From: a virus
Length of the DNA stretch: 23,887 nucleotides
Direction: 5' to 3' (one strand)
IMG/VR virus record: IMGVR_UViG_3300035190_000028
Coordinates: 1-23,887 of that record
The notes below the pieces were generated by a model. That model did not search any database, was not told the origin of the DNA, and was given only the letters and a program-made list of their open reading frames with translations. Made by a program: the position numbers and the translations under genes. This document shows, one piece after another, positions 13,708 through 20,841 of the stretch; the first letter of the stretch is position 1, and each line of letters opens with the position of its first letter.

Positions 13708-14949
13708 ATGGATCCGTTCACACTAGCCCTTTTAGGAAGCACCGCAGCAAGCGCGCTCAGTAGTGGGGCTGGCTATGCGGCTTCACAGCGTGCGGCTGGC
13801 ACGCAGGCCCAAGCCGCTCAAACGGGCGGCATGTTGGGTTATATCGCTCAACAACAAGCGCTTGAGCAAGCGCGCCAGATGGCTGAGAAAGGCGCGGCTG
13901 CGAGCCGTGAATTTTACGGCAAAGGCACGGGCGACGTAAGAGAATTTTACGGCAAAGGCACGGGCGACGTAAGAGAATTTTACGGCAAAGGCGAAAGTGC
14001 TCTTACTGACTACTATGGTCGGGGTCGTGGGGATCTTCTAGGTCAGGCGCAGCGCGGCGAAGATATAGGTCGAGAGTTTTACGGGCGTGGCGTAGCAGCT
14101 CAAGAGCCTTATACGACCACAGGCGCTGGAGCGACTAATCAACTTGCGGCGTTATTTGCACCTGGCGGCGAATATACGCGCGAACCGACGCTTGAAGAAC
14201 TTAAAATGGATCCTGGCTATGCCTTCCGCACACAGGAAGGTTTACGCGCGCTGTCGGCTCTTCAAGGCGCTTCAGGGCTGCGCGGATCAGGCGCGGCGAT
14301 GAAAGCAAGTATTCGATACGGTCAAGAGGCTGGTAGTCAAGAATATCAAAGCGCTTATAATCGTTTCATGGCTAATCGTCTTGCGGCTACGCAAGGGCTT
14401 GAAAATATTGCTGGTAGAGGCGCAGGTGCTGCGGGCACAGTATCACAGTTAGCAGGCACGACAGGGGGCCAACTGTCGGGCAATAGATTTAACGTCGGAT
14501 CTAATCTCGGCCAAGCGGCTTTGACGACGGGCGGTAATATTGGTCAGGGCGCGTTTAGCACGGGCGCTAACTTAGGCCAAGCTGCGTCTACAACGGGCGC
14601 TAATCTTGGTAATCTAGCCTCTAACGCTGGCGGCACTGTATCTGGCGCGTATACAGGGCTTGCAAGTCCTCAGATGACGGCTTTAGCGGTTGCTAACCCT
14701 TATGCGTCGGCTATTGAGAACGTAGGACAAGCACGCGCTTCAGGTTACATGGGCGGCGCATCGGCGCTGCAAGGCGCGCTACAGACGCCAGCCAATGCTA
14801 TGTTGGCTTACGGCATGGCGGATCGTTTTGCGCCTCAAGGCAGATCTTCCATATACGCTAACCAAGCAGGATATCTAAACGGTATGCCATCTTATGCCGC
14901 TGGATTTAGCCCTGGTTTTCAAGGTGCGCCAACAGCCTATAGGTATTAA
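13708..14949 (+). CDS. DNA-ejection/transfer protein, P22 gp7-like position, with 11-residue repeats
   Basis: This 413-residue protein has an AGAGG ribosome site. It starts MDPFTLALLGSTAASALSSG, an Ala/Ser/Gly hydrophobic segment (residues ~3-34) possibly membrane-inserting. Residues 67-132 are six 11-residue repeats (REFYGKGTGDV twice, then REFYGKGESAL, TDYYGRGRGDL, LGQAQRGEDIG, REFYGRGVAAQ). Residues ~170-222 (MDPGYAFRTQEGLRALSALQ, LRGSGAAMKASIRYGQEAGS) match a motif seen in many ejection proteins. Residues 243-308 are a second 11-residue array (SNLGQAALTTG, GNIGQGAFSTG, ANLGQAASTTG). As first of three consecutive large structural genes before lysis it holds the P22 gene 7 place. It is packaged inside the head and ejected with DNA, by analogy. 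Confidence 0.75.
   Translation: MDPFTLALLGSTAASALSSGAGYAASQRAAGTQAQAAQTGGMLGYIAQQQALEQARQMAEKGAAASREFYGKGTGDVREFYGKGTGDVREFYGKGESALTDYYGRGRGDLLGQAQRGEDIGREFYGRGVAAQEPYTTTGAGATNQLAALFAPGGEYTREPTLEELKMDPGYAFRTQEGLRALSALQGASGLRGSGAAMKASIRYGQEAGSQEYQSAYNRFMANRLAATQGLENIAGRGAGAAGTVSQLAGTTGGQLSGNRFNVGSNLGQAALTTGGNIGQGAFSTGANLGQAASTTGANLGNLASNAGGTVSGAYTGLASPQMTALAVANPYASAIENVGQARASGYMGGASALQGALQTPANAMLAYGMADRFAPQGRSSIYANQAGYLNGMPSYAAGFSPGFQGAPTAYRY
13909..13992 (+). repeat. 33-bp tandem repeat inside the ejection gene (2.5 copies)
   Basis: Unit begins GAATTTTACGGCAAAGGC. Copies at 13909, 13942 and 13975: the first two are identical over 33 bases, the third over 18. The unit encodes eleven residues, so length changes keep frame and register. 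Confidence 0.93.
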
Positions 14950-14951
14950 TT

Positions 14952-16301
14952 ATGCCAGTTGATTACACGATAGCTTCGCGCAACGCCCTAGCGAACACGC
15001 CCACTGACTTTACGAACATGCTGGCGCAATACCAGATGATGGGCGCTCGCGCTCAACAGCAACAGTTAGCGCAGATGCAGATGGATGAGTATGCTCGCAA
15101 GGCGCAAGCAGAACAAGCGTTGCGGGGGCTAACGCCAAATTTTGATGATCCAAGATTTGCACAACAGGTATTTCAATACGATCCTGACTTCTCGCGTAAT
15201 CTTTATTTAGCGCGCCTCAGAGGCCAAGCTGAGAAAGCCAGCACCGGCTATTCGCAAGCACAGACAGCTACTGAACGCGCATTGATGGATCCGCGAGTGC
15301 AAAAAGTGACCGCCGAAGGCCGCGAAGCTACCGCTAAAGCTGGCGTTGAAGAGTCAAAACTTGGCCGCGATCTTTTACGCGGCGCTTACTTAGCGCATAG
15401 CCCGCAACGCCCTGGCGCGTTTGAACAAGAATACGCTAAGATCTTTCCTGAGTTACCTGAGTCAATGCAGCGCAAACTTGGGCCTAGACCAACTGTTGCT
15501 GACCTTGAGCCATACCTTGTAAGCGGCGAAGAGTTTACGGAAAAACGTAAGCCGCGAACAGCTAAAGCTGAAGAAATGATTATAGAAGGCACTGGACGGC
15601 CAAACGAATATGTCCGGCAACAACCTACGTTTATGCCGCCTAATGCTATGGTCACTAATCAGCCTGCGTTAAATACGTTTGCTACACAAGGACGTATGCC
15701 ACCAAGCACTGACCAAATGAACGCGCCGCTGTCTCCGCAAGAGCAGATCATCCAGCGCGATATAAAACGTAGTTCAATGCTGAACCAAGTTCCGCCAGAA
15801 GATCGTCCTCGCGTTCAATCGCAGCTTGATCTTTACGAGACTGTTGACGCCGCGAATCGTGGGCTTGATCGTCTGGCTACGGCTGGCGGTATTCCTGTAG
15901 CGGGTCAGACAACGGCGCAGAATTGGAAAGCCAAACTAAGAACATCGGGTGCCGGTTTGGCGCTCGGCAATATGTCTGACACGCAAGTAGCGGAAGAATA
16001 TAATAATCTTAGAACCATATCTGGCGTTATTCGTCAGCGCTTTGCCGGTGCTATTGGTCTTACGGCACGTCAAATGGATGCGGCTAAAGAAGCTGAACAG
16101 CTAGAAAAGATTCTTGGGTCAAATCCAAGCGCCGAAGGTTTAGCGTCTGCAAAACGACGACTCAATACCATTAATGAGCTGCTTGGAACGGGCGAGAAAT
16201 CGGCGTTTGAGAGTCCGCGTCCGTCACGCGGTAAGGCTGGCGAATCCACGCCGAAGCCTCTAAAAGGCGATGAAACTATTGACTTTGGGGATATGCCCTA
16301 A
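14952..16301 (+). CDS. Putative DNA-ejection protein (P22 gp20-like position)
   Basis: This 449-residue protein is mostly helical and Gln/Ala-rich. It begins MPVDYTIASRNALANTPTDF, followed by a helix with LAQYQMMGARAQQQQLAQMQ, a polar helical region (residues ~85-145), a Pro-rich linker (~185-260), and a folded C-terminal helical domain (LGNMSDTQVAEEYNNLRTIS, IRQRFAGAIGLTARQMDAAK). No transmembrane segment or lytic motif is apparent. The second of three ejection-type genes fits P22 gene 20, whose product enters the host periplasm with gp7 and gp16. Sequence identity to P22 is not obvious to me, so the call rests on order, size and composition. The stop overlaps the next start (TAATG). Confidence 0.65.
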   Translation: MPVDYTIASRNALANTPTDFTNMLAQYQMMGARAQQQQLAQMQMDEYARKAQAEQALRGLTPNFDDPRFAQQVFQYDPDFSRNLYLARLRGQAEKASTGYSQAQTATERALMDPRVQKVTAEGREATAKAGVEESKLGRDLLRGAYLAHSPQRPGAFEQEYAKIFPELPESMQRKLGPRPTVADLEPYLVSGEEFTEKRKPRTAKAEEMIIEGTGRPNEYVRQQPTFMPPNAMVTNQPALNTFATQGRMPPSTDQMNAPLSPQEQIIQRDIKRSSMLNQVPPEDRPRVQSQLDLYETVDAANRGLDRLATAGGIPVAGQTTAQNWKAKLRTSGAGLALGNMSDTQVAEEYNNLRTISGVIRQRFAGAIGLTARQMDAAKEAEQLEKILGSNPSAEGLASAKRRLNTINELLGTGEKSAFESPRPSRGKAGESTPKPLKGDETIDFGDMP

Positions 16302-18961
16302 TGGATGTCCGGCTTCCTAATGGCACCGTTATCAAGAATGTGCCTGAAGGCACGACTAAAGCGCAGCTTATAGAAAAGCTGCGCGCTAGTAACTATGACG
16401 TTAGCGGGCTTGAACAAGCCGTTAAACCTGAAGTCACAGGTGAAGTAGGATTTTTAGATAAGGCTTACCGCGCTGCGGAGCCGGTGGGTAAGAAACTTGT
16501 TAATGTTGCTGAAAGACTAGCCATTTCTCCCGAAGAATTTGTCGGTGGTATGGGCGAAGCTATAGAAAATATACCTGAAAGCGCCGTAGGACTTGGTGCA
16601 AAAGGATATGATATAGCTGAAGGGCTTATTGGACTTACAACGCCGGAGGGCCGCGCAGCCGCGTTGAAAGGAATACAACAAATTCCTTCAGCCGTATCGC
16701 GTGAAATAAACCGCGCTGTTATGAGTCCCGTTGAGGCTATTGAACGCGGCGGGAGATTTGCTAAACAAGATCCTTTTGGTGCGTTGGCGGGCGTGTCGGC
16801 TCTCACAGGAGGTATCGGGGGCTTATCTGGTAGCGGCGCGCTATCAACAATGTCTCGGTTAACAAGCCCTGCGGCCCTTCCTGAGTTAGCTGCTAGAGGT
16901 ATTGGCGCAGGCGTAGAGCGCGCGGCCCCATCCATGCTCGCGCCGTTTAATCAAGGAATGGCCGAGCGTGTTGTAGAGAACCAGTTCCTTGGCGACATAA
17001 TGACAGACCCTAACGCTGTTGCGGCGGCGGCTAGGGCTAATGTCCCAGTGACGCCAGGTGCTCCAACAGCCACAGTAGCGCAGCGTTTAGCTGAAGCTGG
17101 TCAGTATGAGCCGCGTCTTGCAGCAAGAGAGGCAAGCCTTTCTACGGTTTCTTCGCCAGCGGGGCGGGAAGCGTTAGTAGCGCAGCAAACACGTTTGCAG
17201 GCTATTCAAGATCAGCTTGGACGCATCGACGCGCAGATACAGCAACAAGGCATGGCGATGTCGCCGCAAGCGCGGGCGCAGTTAAGCGAGACGCGCAATC
17301 AGTTACTGCGACAATACGCGGCTGAACAGCAAGCGACAGAACAAGCGCTTGGCGCTACGGGCGAGATGCTGCCTGCTACGGGTCAGATTGCGCCAGGTGA
17401 AGCGCTAAGTCAGCGTCTGGGTGAGACACGCGACGCTTTTCGTGAACAGCGCATTACACCGCTGTATGAAGACGCTTTTAGAACGGCGGGCAACAGACGC
17501 ATTGATACACAGGGTGTTATACAAGCCGCTGAAAATATTCTTGGTGGTCGGTTAGCTGACGTGCCGTTAGGCGTGGCTACACGAACTGTCAGAGATCTTA
17601 ACGATCTGCAACGCGGCGCTACTTTGCGTGAGCTAGACCGCGTTCGTAAGTCGGTTAACAAAGATATTGCCGCTGCTCAAGCTGCCGGTAGACCGATGGG
17701 CGATCTATATGAGCTGCACGGCGCTATTGATACTGCCGTCAGAGACACCCGCGCCATACCTGAACGCGCTAAGTTTGAATACGCAAACGCCCTAGAGACA
17801 TATCGTCAGGAGTTTGTGCCGCGCTTTAGGCAGGGTATTGTCACGGACATCTTACGCACGACAAAGAAGAATCAAAGCGGTCTTTTACCTAGTAAGACTG
17901 TCGATACATTCTTAGCTAATGAAGATAATGCCGCGCAGTTTGCTACAACATTTGGTAACGACGCTGTAGCGCGTCAGGCCATGACAAGCGGCCTTCAGGA
18001 TCTAGCCCGCGCTGAAGCTGTTAACTCAACGACAGGCGCTATCATGCCTGAAGCTATAGATAAGTTTGTAGCGTCTAAGGCACGTCAATTAGAGATCATG
18101 GGCATAGACGCTAATCAAGTGTTCGGCCCTGTTCGCGCGGAAGCGCAGCGGTTGATGACTGGCCTAGAAGATCTTACTGCTAACGCGGCTAGAGTTCGCG
18201 GCTACGCGGACGCTAAAGCTCTTACAACTGCGGCGCTTGGCGATAAACGTCTGATGGGCGACTTGACGCAGCGTCTGGAGGGGCCAGCTCGCGAAGCGTT
18301 TAATAAAGAGATAACAGACCGCGCTATTGGATTTATAGCCAATAAGACGCCTGACGCAGCAATGAAATACTTACGCGACAATAACGATACGATCCGCATG
18401 GCGATTGGTCGTGACAGTTATATGCGTCTGACAAATTTAGCGGCTAATCAAAAAGCGCTTGACGAAGTTGCTAAGTCTGCACCTAAACCTAAAGGCGATA
18501 TGATCGTAATGTTGTCGGGCAATTTCCCGCAAGAGGCGTTAACGGATCTTAAAGTTGTTGCGAATGAATTAGCCCGCATGGAAAAGGCGGAAAATCTAGC
18601 TGACGTAACACCTAAACCATCGGCGTTTGAGGCTGTTACCGAAGAAGCTAAACAAAAAGGCGTTCCTCGTAAGGCGTTTGCTGGCTTCTTAGATCGCCGC
18701 GCTACGATGATGGAAAAGATTTACTCTGCGTTCCAGAATTTTGCAGACCGTAAAACATCGGCAATCATAGCGGACGCCATGATTAATAACCCAGATCGTT
18801 TTGCGGACATGGTTGACCGCGCGGCTGCACGCGCCGCTCAGAAGGCCGCTCCTAAACCGCCTGAATCTGCTAGACGCACTTTAGGCCGCGCCGCCATTAC
18901 GGGGGCAGTAACAACACAAAATGCGTTATACCCCGAAAACCGAAATGCGATGGCGAGATGA
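16301..18961 (+). CDS. Large DNA-ejection protein (P22 gp16-like position)
   Basis: This 886-residue protein opens MDVRLPNGTVIKNVPEGTTK then AQLIEKLRASNYDVSG, an N-terminal ubiquitin-like or beta-grasp-looking motif (LPDGxxxxNVPEGTTKAQL) common to phage ejection and internal virion proteins. Residues ~158-205 (FGALAGVSALTGGIGGLSGS) are Gly/Ala-rich and may insert into membrane. Then come long Gln/Ala/Arg helices (residues ~240-350 and 370-520), and further helical parts to the end. I found no lysozyme or transglycosylase signature. It is the largest gene in the window and sits where P22 has gene 16 (609 residues), needed for DNA crossing the cell envelope. Its stop overlaps the start of the next small gene (ATGA). 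Confidence 0.7.
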   Translation: MDVRLPNGTVIKNVPEGTTKAQLIEKLRASNYDVSGLEQAVKPEVTGEVGFLDKAYRAAEPVGKKLVNVAERLAISPEEFVGGMGEAIENIPESAVGLGAKGYDIAEGLIGLTTPEGRAAALKGIQQIPSAVSREINRAVMSPVEAIERGGRFAKQDPFGALAGVSALTGGIGGLSGSGALSTMSRLTSPAALPELAARGIGAGVERAAPSMLAPFNQGMAERVVENQFLGDIMTDPNAVAAAARANVPVTPGAPTATVAQRLAEAGQYEPRLAAREASLSTVSSPAGREALVAQQTRLQAIQDQLGRIDAQIQQQGMAMSPQARAQLSETRNQLLRQYAAEQQATEQALGATGEMLPATGQIAPGEALSQRLGETRDAFREQRITPLYEDAFRTAGNRRIDTQGVIQAAENILGGRLADVPLGVATRTVRDLNDLQRGATLRELDRVRKSVNKDIAAAQAAGRPMGDLYELHGAIDTAVRDTRAIPERAKFEYANALETYRQEFVPRFRQGIVTDILRTTKKNQSGLLPSKTVDTFLANEDNAAQFATTFGNDAVARQAMTSGLQDLARAEAVNSTTGAIMPEAIDKFVASKARQLEIMGIDANQVFGPVRAEAQRLMTGLEDLTANAARVRGYADAKALTTAALGDKRLMGDLTQRLEGPAREAFNKEITDRAIGFIANKTPDAAMKYLRDNNDTIRMAIGRDSYMRLTNLAANQKALDEVAKSAPKPKGDMIVMLSGNFPQEALTDLKVVANELARMEKAENLADVTPKPSAFEAVTEEAKQKGVPRKAFAGFLDRRATMMEKIYSAFQNFADRKTSAIIADAMINNPDRFADMVDRAAARAAQKAAPKPPESARRTLGRAAITGAVTTQNALYPENRNAMAR

Positions 18962-19227
18962 CACCAATGGCTGAATATCAAGTGTTTTTTGATGTCGCCG
19001 TTGGAATCATCGGCGTCCTAGGCGGATGGGTATTGAATACCGTCTGGGGCGCTGTCAAAGATTTGCAAGAAGCCGATAAGGATCTGGCCGATAAGGTCGC
19101 CGCTATCGAGGTTCTTGTAGCAGGGCGCTACGTTACCCGCGATGAATTTAATTCAGCGTTAGGCCAAGTGTTCGCAAAACTTGACACCATTCGAGATCTT
19201 GTAAGCCAGAAAGCAGACCGGCGATGA
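18958..19227 (+). CDS. One-TM small membrane protein, holin/antiholin-like
   Basis: This 89-residue protein opens at the ATGA overlap with the ejection gene (alternative ATG at 18967, nine bases later). Residues ~8-33 form one hydrophobic span (VFFDVAVGIIGVLGGWVLNT). The rest is a charged helix with heptad-like spacing (VKDLQEADKDLADKVAAIEV) and an RDEFNSALGQVFAKLDTIRD segment. Placed directly before the endolysin and overlapping it by ATGA, it looks like a lysis-linked membrane protein, comparable in layout to XhlA-type proteins but with its TM at the N-terminus. It could be a holin, an antiholin or an accessory. The second small membrane protein at 19806 is the better holin candidate. Confidence 0.6.
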   Translation: MTPMAEYQVFFDVAVGIIGVLGGWVLNTVWGAVKDLQEADKDLADKVAAIEVLVAGRYVTRDEFNSALGQVFAKLDTIRDLVSQKADRR

Positions 19228-19727
19228 AAGAGAACTATCCACAGGCGCTTAAGCAGGTTCTCAAATATGAGGGCGGCTACGTTGACCATCCAAAAGATCC
19301 AGGCGGCCCGACGAATAAGGGCGTTACGCAAGCGGTCTATGACAGTTGGCGTAAATCACAGAATCTCCCAACGCAGAGCGTGCGCGCTATTGCTGATTCG
19401 GAAGTTGCGGCGATTTACAAGAACCTCTATTGGGATCGTGTTTCTGGAGATAATTTGCCCGACGGCGTTGATTTTGCTGTGTTCGACTTTGCTGTGAACA
19501 GCGGCGTATCGCGAGCAGCTAAATATCTTCAAGCTGTTGTCGGCGTTACGCAGGACGGTCAGATCGGCCCTGCAACAATCCAAGCCACCAAGACCTACGT
19601 CGCTATGGCCGTCACGAACAAACGTCTGGCGTTTATGCAGTCGCTGTCGATCTGGTCTACGTTTGGCAAAGGCTGGTCTGCGCGTATTGCAGACGTTAAA
19701 GCGCAGATCATAGCGCTTGTTAAATAG
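19224..19727 (+). CDS. Endolysin, glycoside hydrolase family 108
   Basis: This 167-residue protein starts inside the previous stop (ATGA). It has the GH108 signature early: VLKYEGGYVDHPKDPGGPTN then KGVT, with E16 in YEGGY as the predicted catalytic acid and DPGGPTNKGVT as the conserved loop. The C-terminal half has FAVFDFAVNSGVSRAAKYLQ and VTQDGQIGPATIQATK, matching the PG_binding_3 region that normally follows in this family (N-acetylmuramidase-type endolysins, ~170-180 residues). It cleaves peptidoglycan. There is no signal peptide or TM, so release needs a holin. Neighbours on both sides are small membrane proteins and spanins. Confidence 0.93.
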   Translation: MKENYPQALKQVLKYEGGYVDHPKDPGGPTNKGVTQAVYDSWRKSQNLPTQSVRAIADSEVAAIYKNLYWDRVSGDNLPDGVDFAVFDFAVNSGVSRAAKYLQAVVGVTQDGQIGPATIQATKTYVAMAVTNKRLAFMQSLSIWSTFGKGWSARIADVKAQIIALVK

Positions 19728-19805
19728 AATCATTGTCGCTCTTACGGCGTCATATGTTGCGAAACTAGCATTTATGCTTGGCATTTATTTTAGAGGAGCA
19801 CTCGA

Positions 19806-19967
19806 ATGATTAAGAATTGGAAAACCACCATCCCTGGCGTCCTCACTCTCGTTGGTGTCCTCTTCAACGCTTGGCAGACCAAGACGCTCGACTGGCCTTC
19901 GCTTCAAGCGGCGTTGATTGCTATTGGTCTGATCGGCGCTAAAGACTTTAACGTCACGGGCGCATGA
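19806..19967 (+). CDS. Putative holin, 53 residues with two hydrophobic segments
   Basis: A short gene with a strong AGAGGAG site ahead of its ATG, encoding MIKNWKTTIPGVLTLVGVLF, then NAWQTKTLDWPSLQAALIAI and GLIGAKDFNVTGA. Two hydrophobic stretches (residues ~9-22 and 33-44) around a polar turn suggest a hairpin with both ends on the same side. The ending GLIGAKDFNVTG is familiar from small phage proteins next to endolysins. Size and place fit a small class II-like holin. It overlaps the next gene by ATGA. The 78 bases before it hold no other gene, only the ribosome site and a repeated GCATTTAT. Confidence 0.65.
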   Translation: MIKNWKTTIPGVLTLVGVLFNAWQTKTLDWPSLQAALIAIGLIGAKDFNVTGA

Positions 19968-20176
19968 CAACTGCAATCTTAGTCGGCATACTTTTACTTG
20001 TGCTTTACGGCGCAGCTAAGATTCTTATGGCCGACGCTTATGATCGTGGGCGGCGTGAGGAAGTCACACGTCGTATGGATCTGCAAGCCAAACTGAAAGC
20101 GCAACAGACCAATGTCGTTATGGCTCCAAAAACCGTGGACGATACTATTTCTGATCTTGACAACGGCACTTTCTAG
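19964..20176 (+). CDS. i-spanin-like protein (Rz type)
   Basis: This 70-residue protein has an N-terminal TM segment (AILVGILLLVLYGAAKILMA, residues ~4-23) followed by a charged helix (DAYDRGRREEVTRRMDLQAK). It is shorter than lambda Rz (153 residues) but has the Rz layout: a membrane anchor and a periplasmic helix. The decisive point is that an o-spanin lipoprotein gene begins inside its 3' end in the +1 frame, the classic Rz/Rz1 overlap. In the cell it would sit in the inner membrane and reach across the wall to the o-spanin, fusing membranes in the last step of lysis. Confidence 0.66.
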   Translation: MTTAILVGILLLVLYGAAKILMADAYDRGRREEVTRRMDLQAKLKAQQTNVVMAPKTVDDTISDLDNGTF

Positions 20177-20333
20177 CTGCCAGTCAACGAGCGGCGGATC
20201 GTGTCCGCCACTCGCTCAATATTCAGTCGCTCAACAGCGCGCCGTTGCCGCTGAACTTCGGCGGCTCCGTGGATCCGAAACGGCTCAGTTTATCGTCGAT
20301 TACGGCAAGCTCCGCGCGGCGTGCAGGCTTTAG
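20112..20333 (+). CDS. o-spanin lipoprotein (Rz1 type), starting inside the i-spanin gene
   Basis: This 73-residue protein starts at 20112 and overlaps the i-spanin gene by 65 bases. The signal peptide is WTILFLILTTALSSC, with LSSC as lipobox and Cys23 as the lipid-attached residue. The mature part (CQSTSGGSCPPLAQYSVAQQ, then VAAELRRLRGSETAQFIVDY and GKLRAACRL) is typical of o-spanins, which end in a periplasmic helix with a DYGKLR-type motif. It would be anchored in the outer membrane and pair with the i-spanin, so the host is very likely Gram-negative. Its 3' end overlaps the leftward MazG-like gene by 111 bases in antisense. Confidence 0.82.
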   Translation: MSLWLQKPWTILFLILTTALSSCQSTSGGSCPPLAQYSVAQQRAVAAELRRLRGSETAQFIVDYGKLRAACRL

Positions 20334-20666
20334 ATCTTCTTTCTTAGCGGGCTTCAGATCGGCGCGCTTCTTATAGCCAATGCCGGAACCTTCTTTCTGG
20401 GTCACATAGTCATTGGCGAACATCGCCGCAAACGCTTCGTAGTTCATTGCATCTAAACGGCTGTCGATATGCGTCGGGCTGCTAAACGCTCTTGCGTTCT
20501 TAACGCAGACCATGATGATTGCTACCTCAAAGGGGTGAATATCGCGGCCCAAACGCAAAGATGCCAGATCAGCAATAAGCTGAAAATTATCTTCAATTCC
20601 ACCGTAGTCAGCCCCTCGCTCGCCGATTATTTCGCTTGCCTGTTGTAGTAGATCGTGCGGATTCAT
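20223..20666 (-). CDS. MazG-like protein, DUF6378-type
   Basis: This 147-residue protein uses the ATG at 20666. A TTG three bases upstream is in frame, but GGGGA lies at correct spacing only for the ATG. Residues ~4-88 (LLQQASEIIGERGADYGGIE, then DNFQLIADLASLRLGRDI, HPFEVAIIMVCVKNARAFSS, HIDSRLDAMNYEAF) fit the DUF6378 pattern, an all-alpha MazG-like fold of phage proteins. The ERGADYG.. and E-x-D-x-N positions resemble an NTP-pyrophosphatase metal site. The C-terminal ~50 residues are Lys/Arg-rich (KKRADLKPAKKEDLKPARRA) and encoded opposite the o-spanin. Last gene of the leftward module. A house-cleaning or nucleotide role is inference. Confidence 0.62.
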   Translation of the reverse strand: MNPHDLLQQASEIIGERGADYGGIEDNFQLIADLASLRLGRDIHPFEVAIIMVCVKNARAFSSPTHIDSRLDAMNYEAFAAMFANDYVTQKEGSGIGYKKRADLKPAKKEDLKPARRAELAVIDDKLSRFGSTEPPKFSGNGALLSD

Positions 20667-20841
20667 CAATTTCCCCTAATAGTTCGGCTCGCTCACGCAA
20701 CATTCGCAACGTCGTGTAACGCTGATGCAAACGTATAATGACCGTAGACCGCCGAGCGTTCTTGCGCTCGTCACCCAAGAGATCCAATACCTCTTGTTCC
20801 GTATAGTCCGTCAGGACTTCGTTCAATTCACGCCAGTTCAT
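20608..20841 (-). CDS. Small conserved helical protein of the leftward module
   Basis: This 77-residue protein begins MNWRELNEVLTDYTEQEVLD, then LLGDERKNARRSTVIIRLHQ and RYTTLRMLRERAELLG, with an Arg-rich tail. The WREL...LT.YTEQEVL.LL.DER..ARR pattern is shared by small phage proteins encoded near DNA-metabolism genes. It is mainly helical and basic, so it could bind nucleic acid or the helicase. Its first 14 bases overlap the helicase 3' end and its last 59 overlap the next gene. The C-terminal tail past about residue 55 is encoded in that overlap and may be less conserved. Function is not recognised. Confidence 0.6.
   Translation of the reverse strand: MNWRELNEVLTDYTEQEVLDLLGDERKNARRSTVIIRLHQRYTTLRMLRERAELLGEIDESARSTTTGKRNNRRARG

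Noticed and set aside
13909-13992. Short repeats considered as a CRISPR or regulatory iteron array
   Set aside because: Repeats are directly tandem with no spacers, 33 bases long and in coding frame; they are protein repeats.
16465-16935. 156-residue minus-strand frame inside the large ejection gene
   Set aside because: Pro/Ala/Ser-rich shadow of an Ala/Gly-rich gene, with no recognisable motif.
16301-18961. Possible lytic transglycosylase domain in the large ejection protein
   Set aside because: I looked for an ES..G.AFS-type or lysozyme-like signature and found none; the protein is helical and Ala/Gln-rich.
19728-19805. Promoter for the holin candidate in the 78-base gap
   Set aside because: No pair of -35 and -10 elements at acceptable spacing; the gap mainly holds the ribosome site.
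20189-20217. Stem-loop GAGC-GGCGGA / TCCGCC-GCTC considered as terminator of the leftward module
   Set aside because: It lies inside the o-spanin coding sequence, has a one-sided bulge and no T run on either strand.
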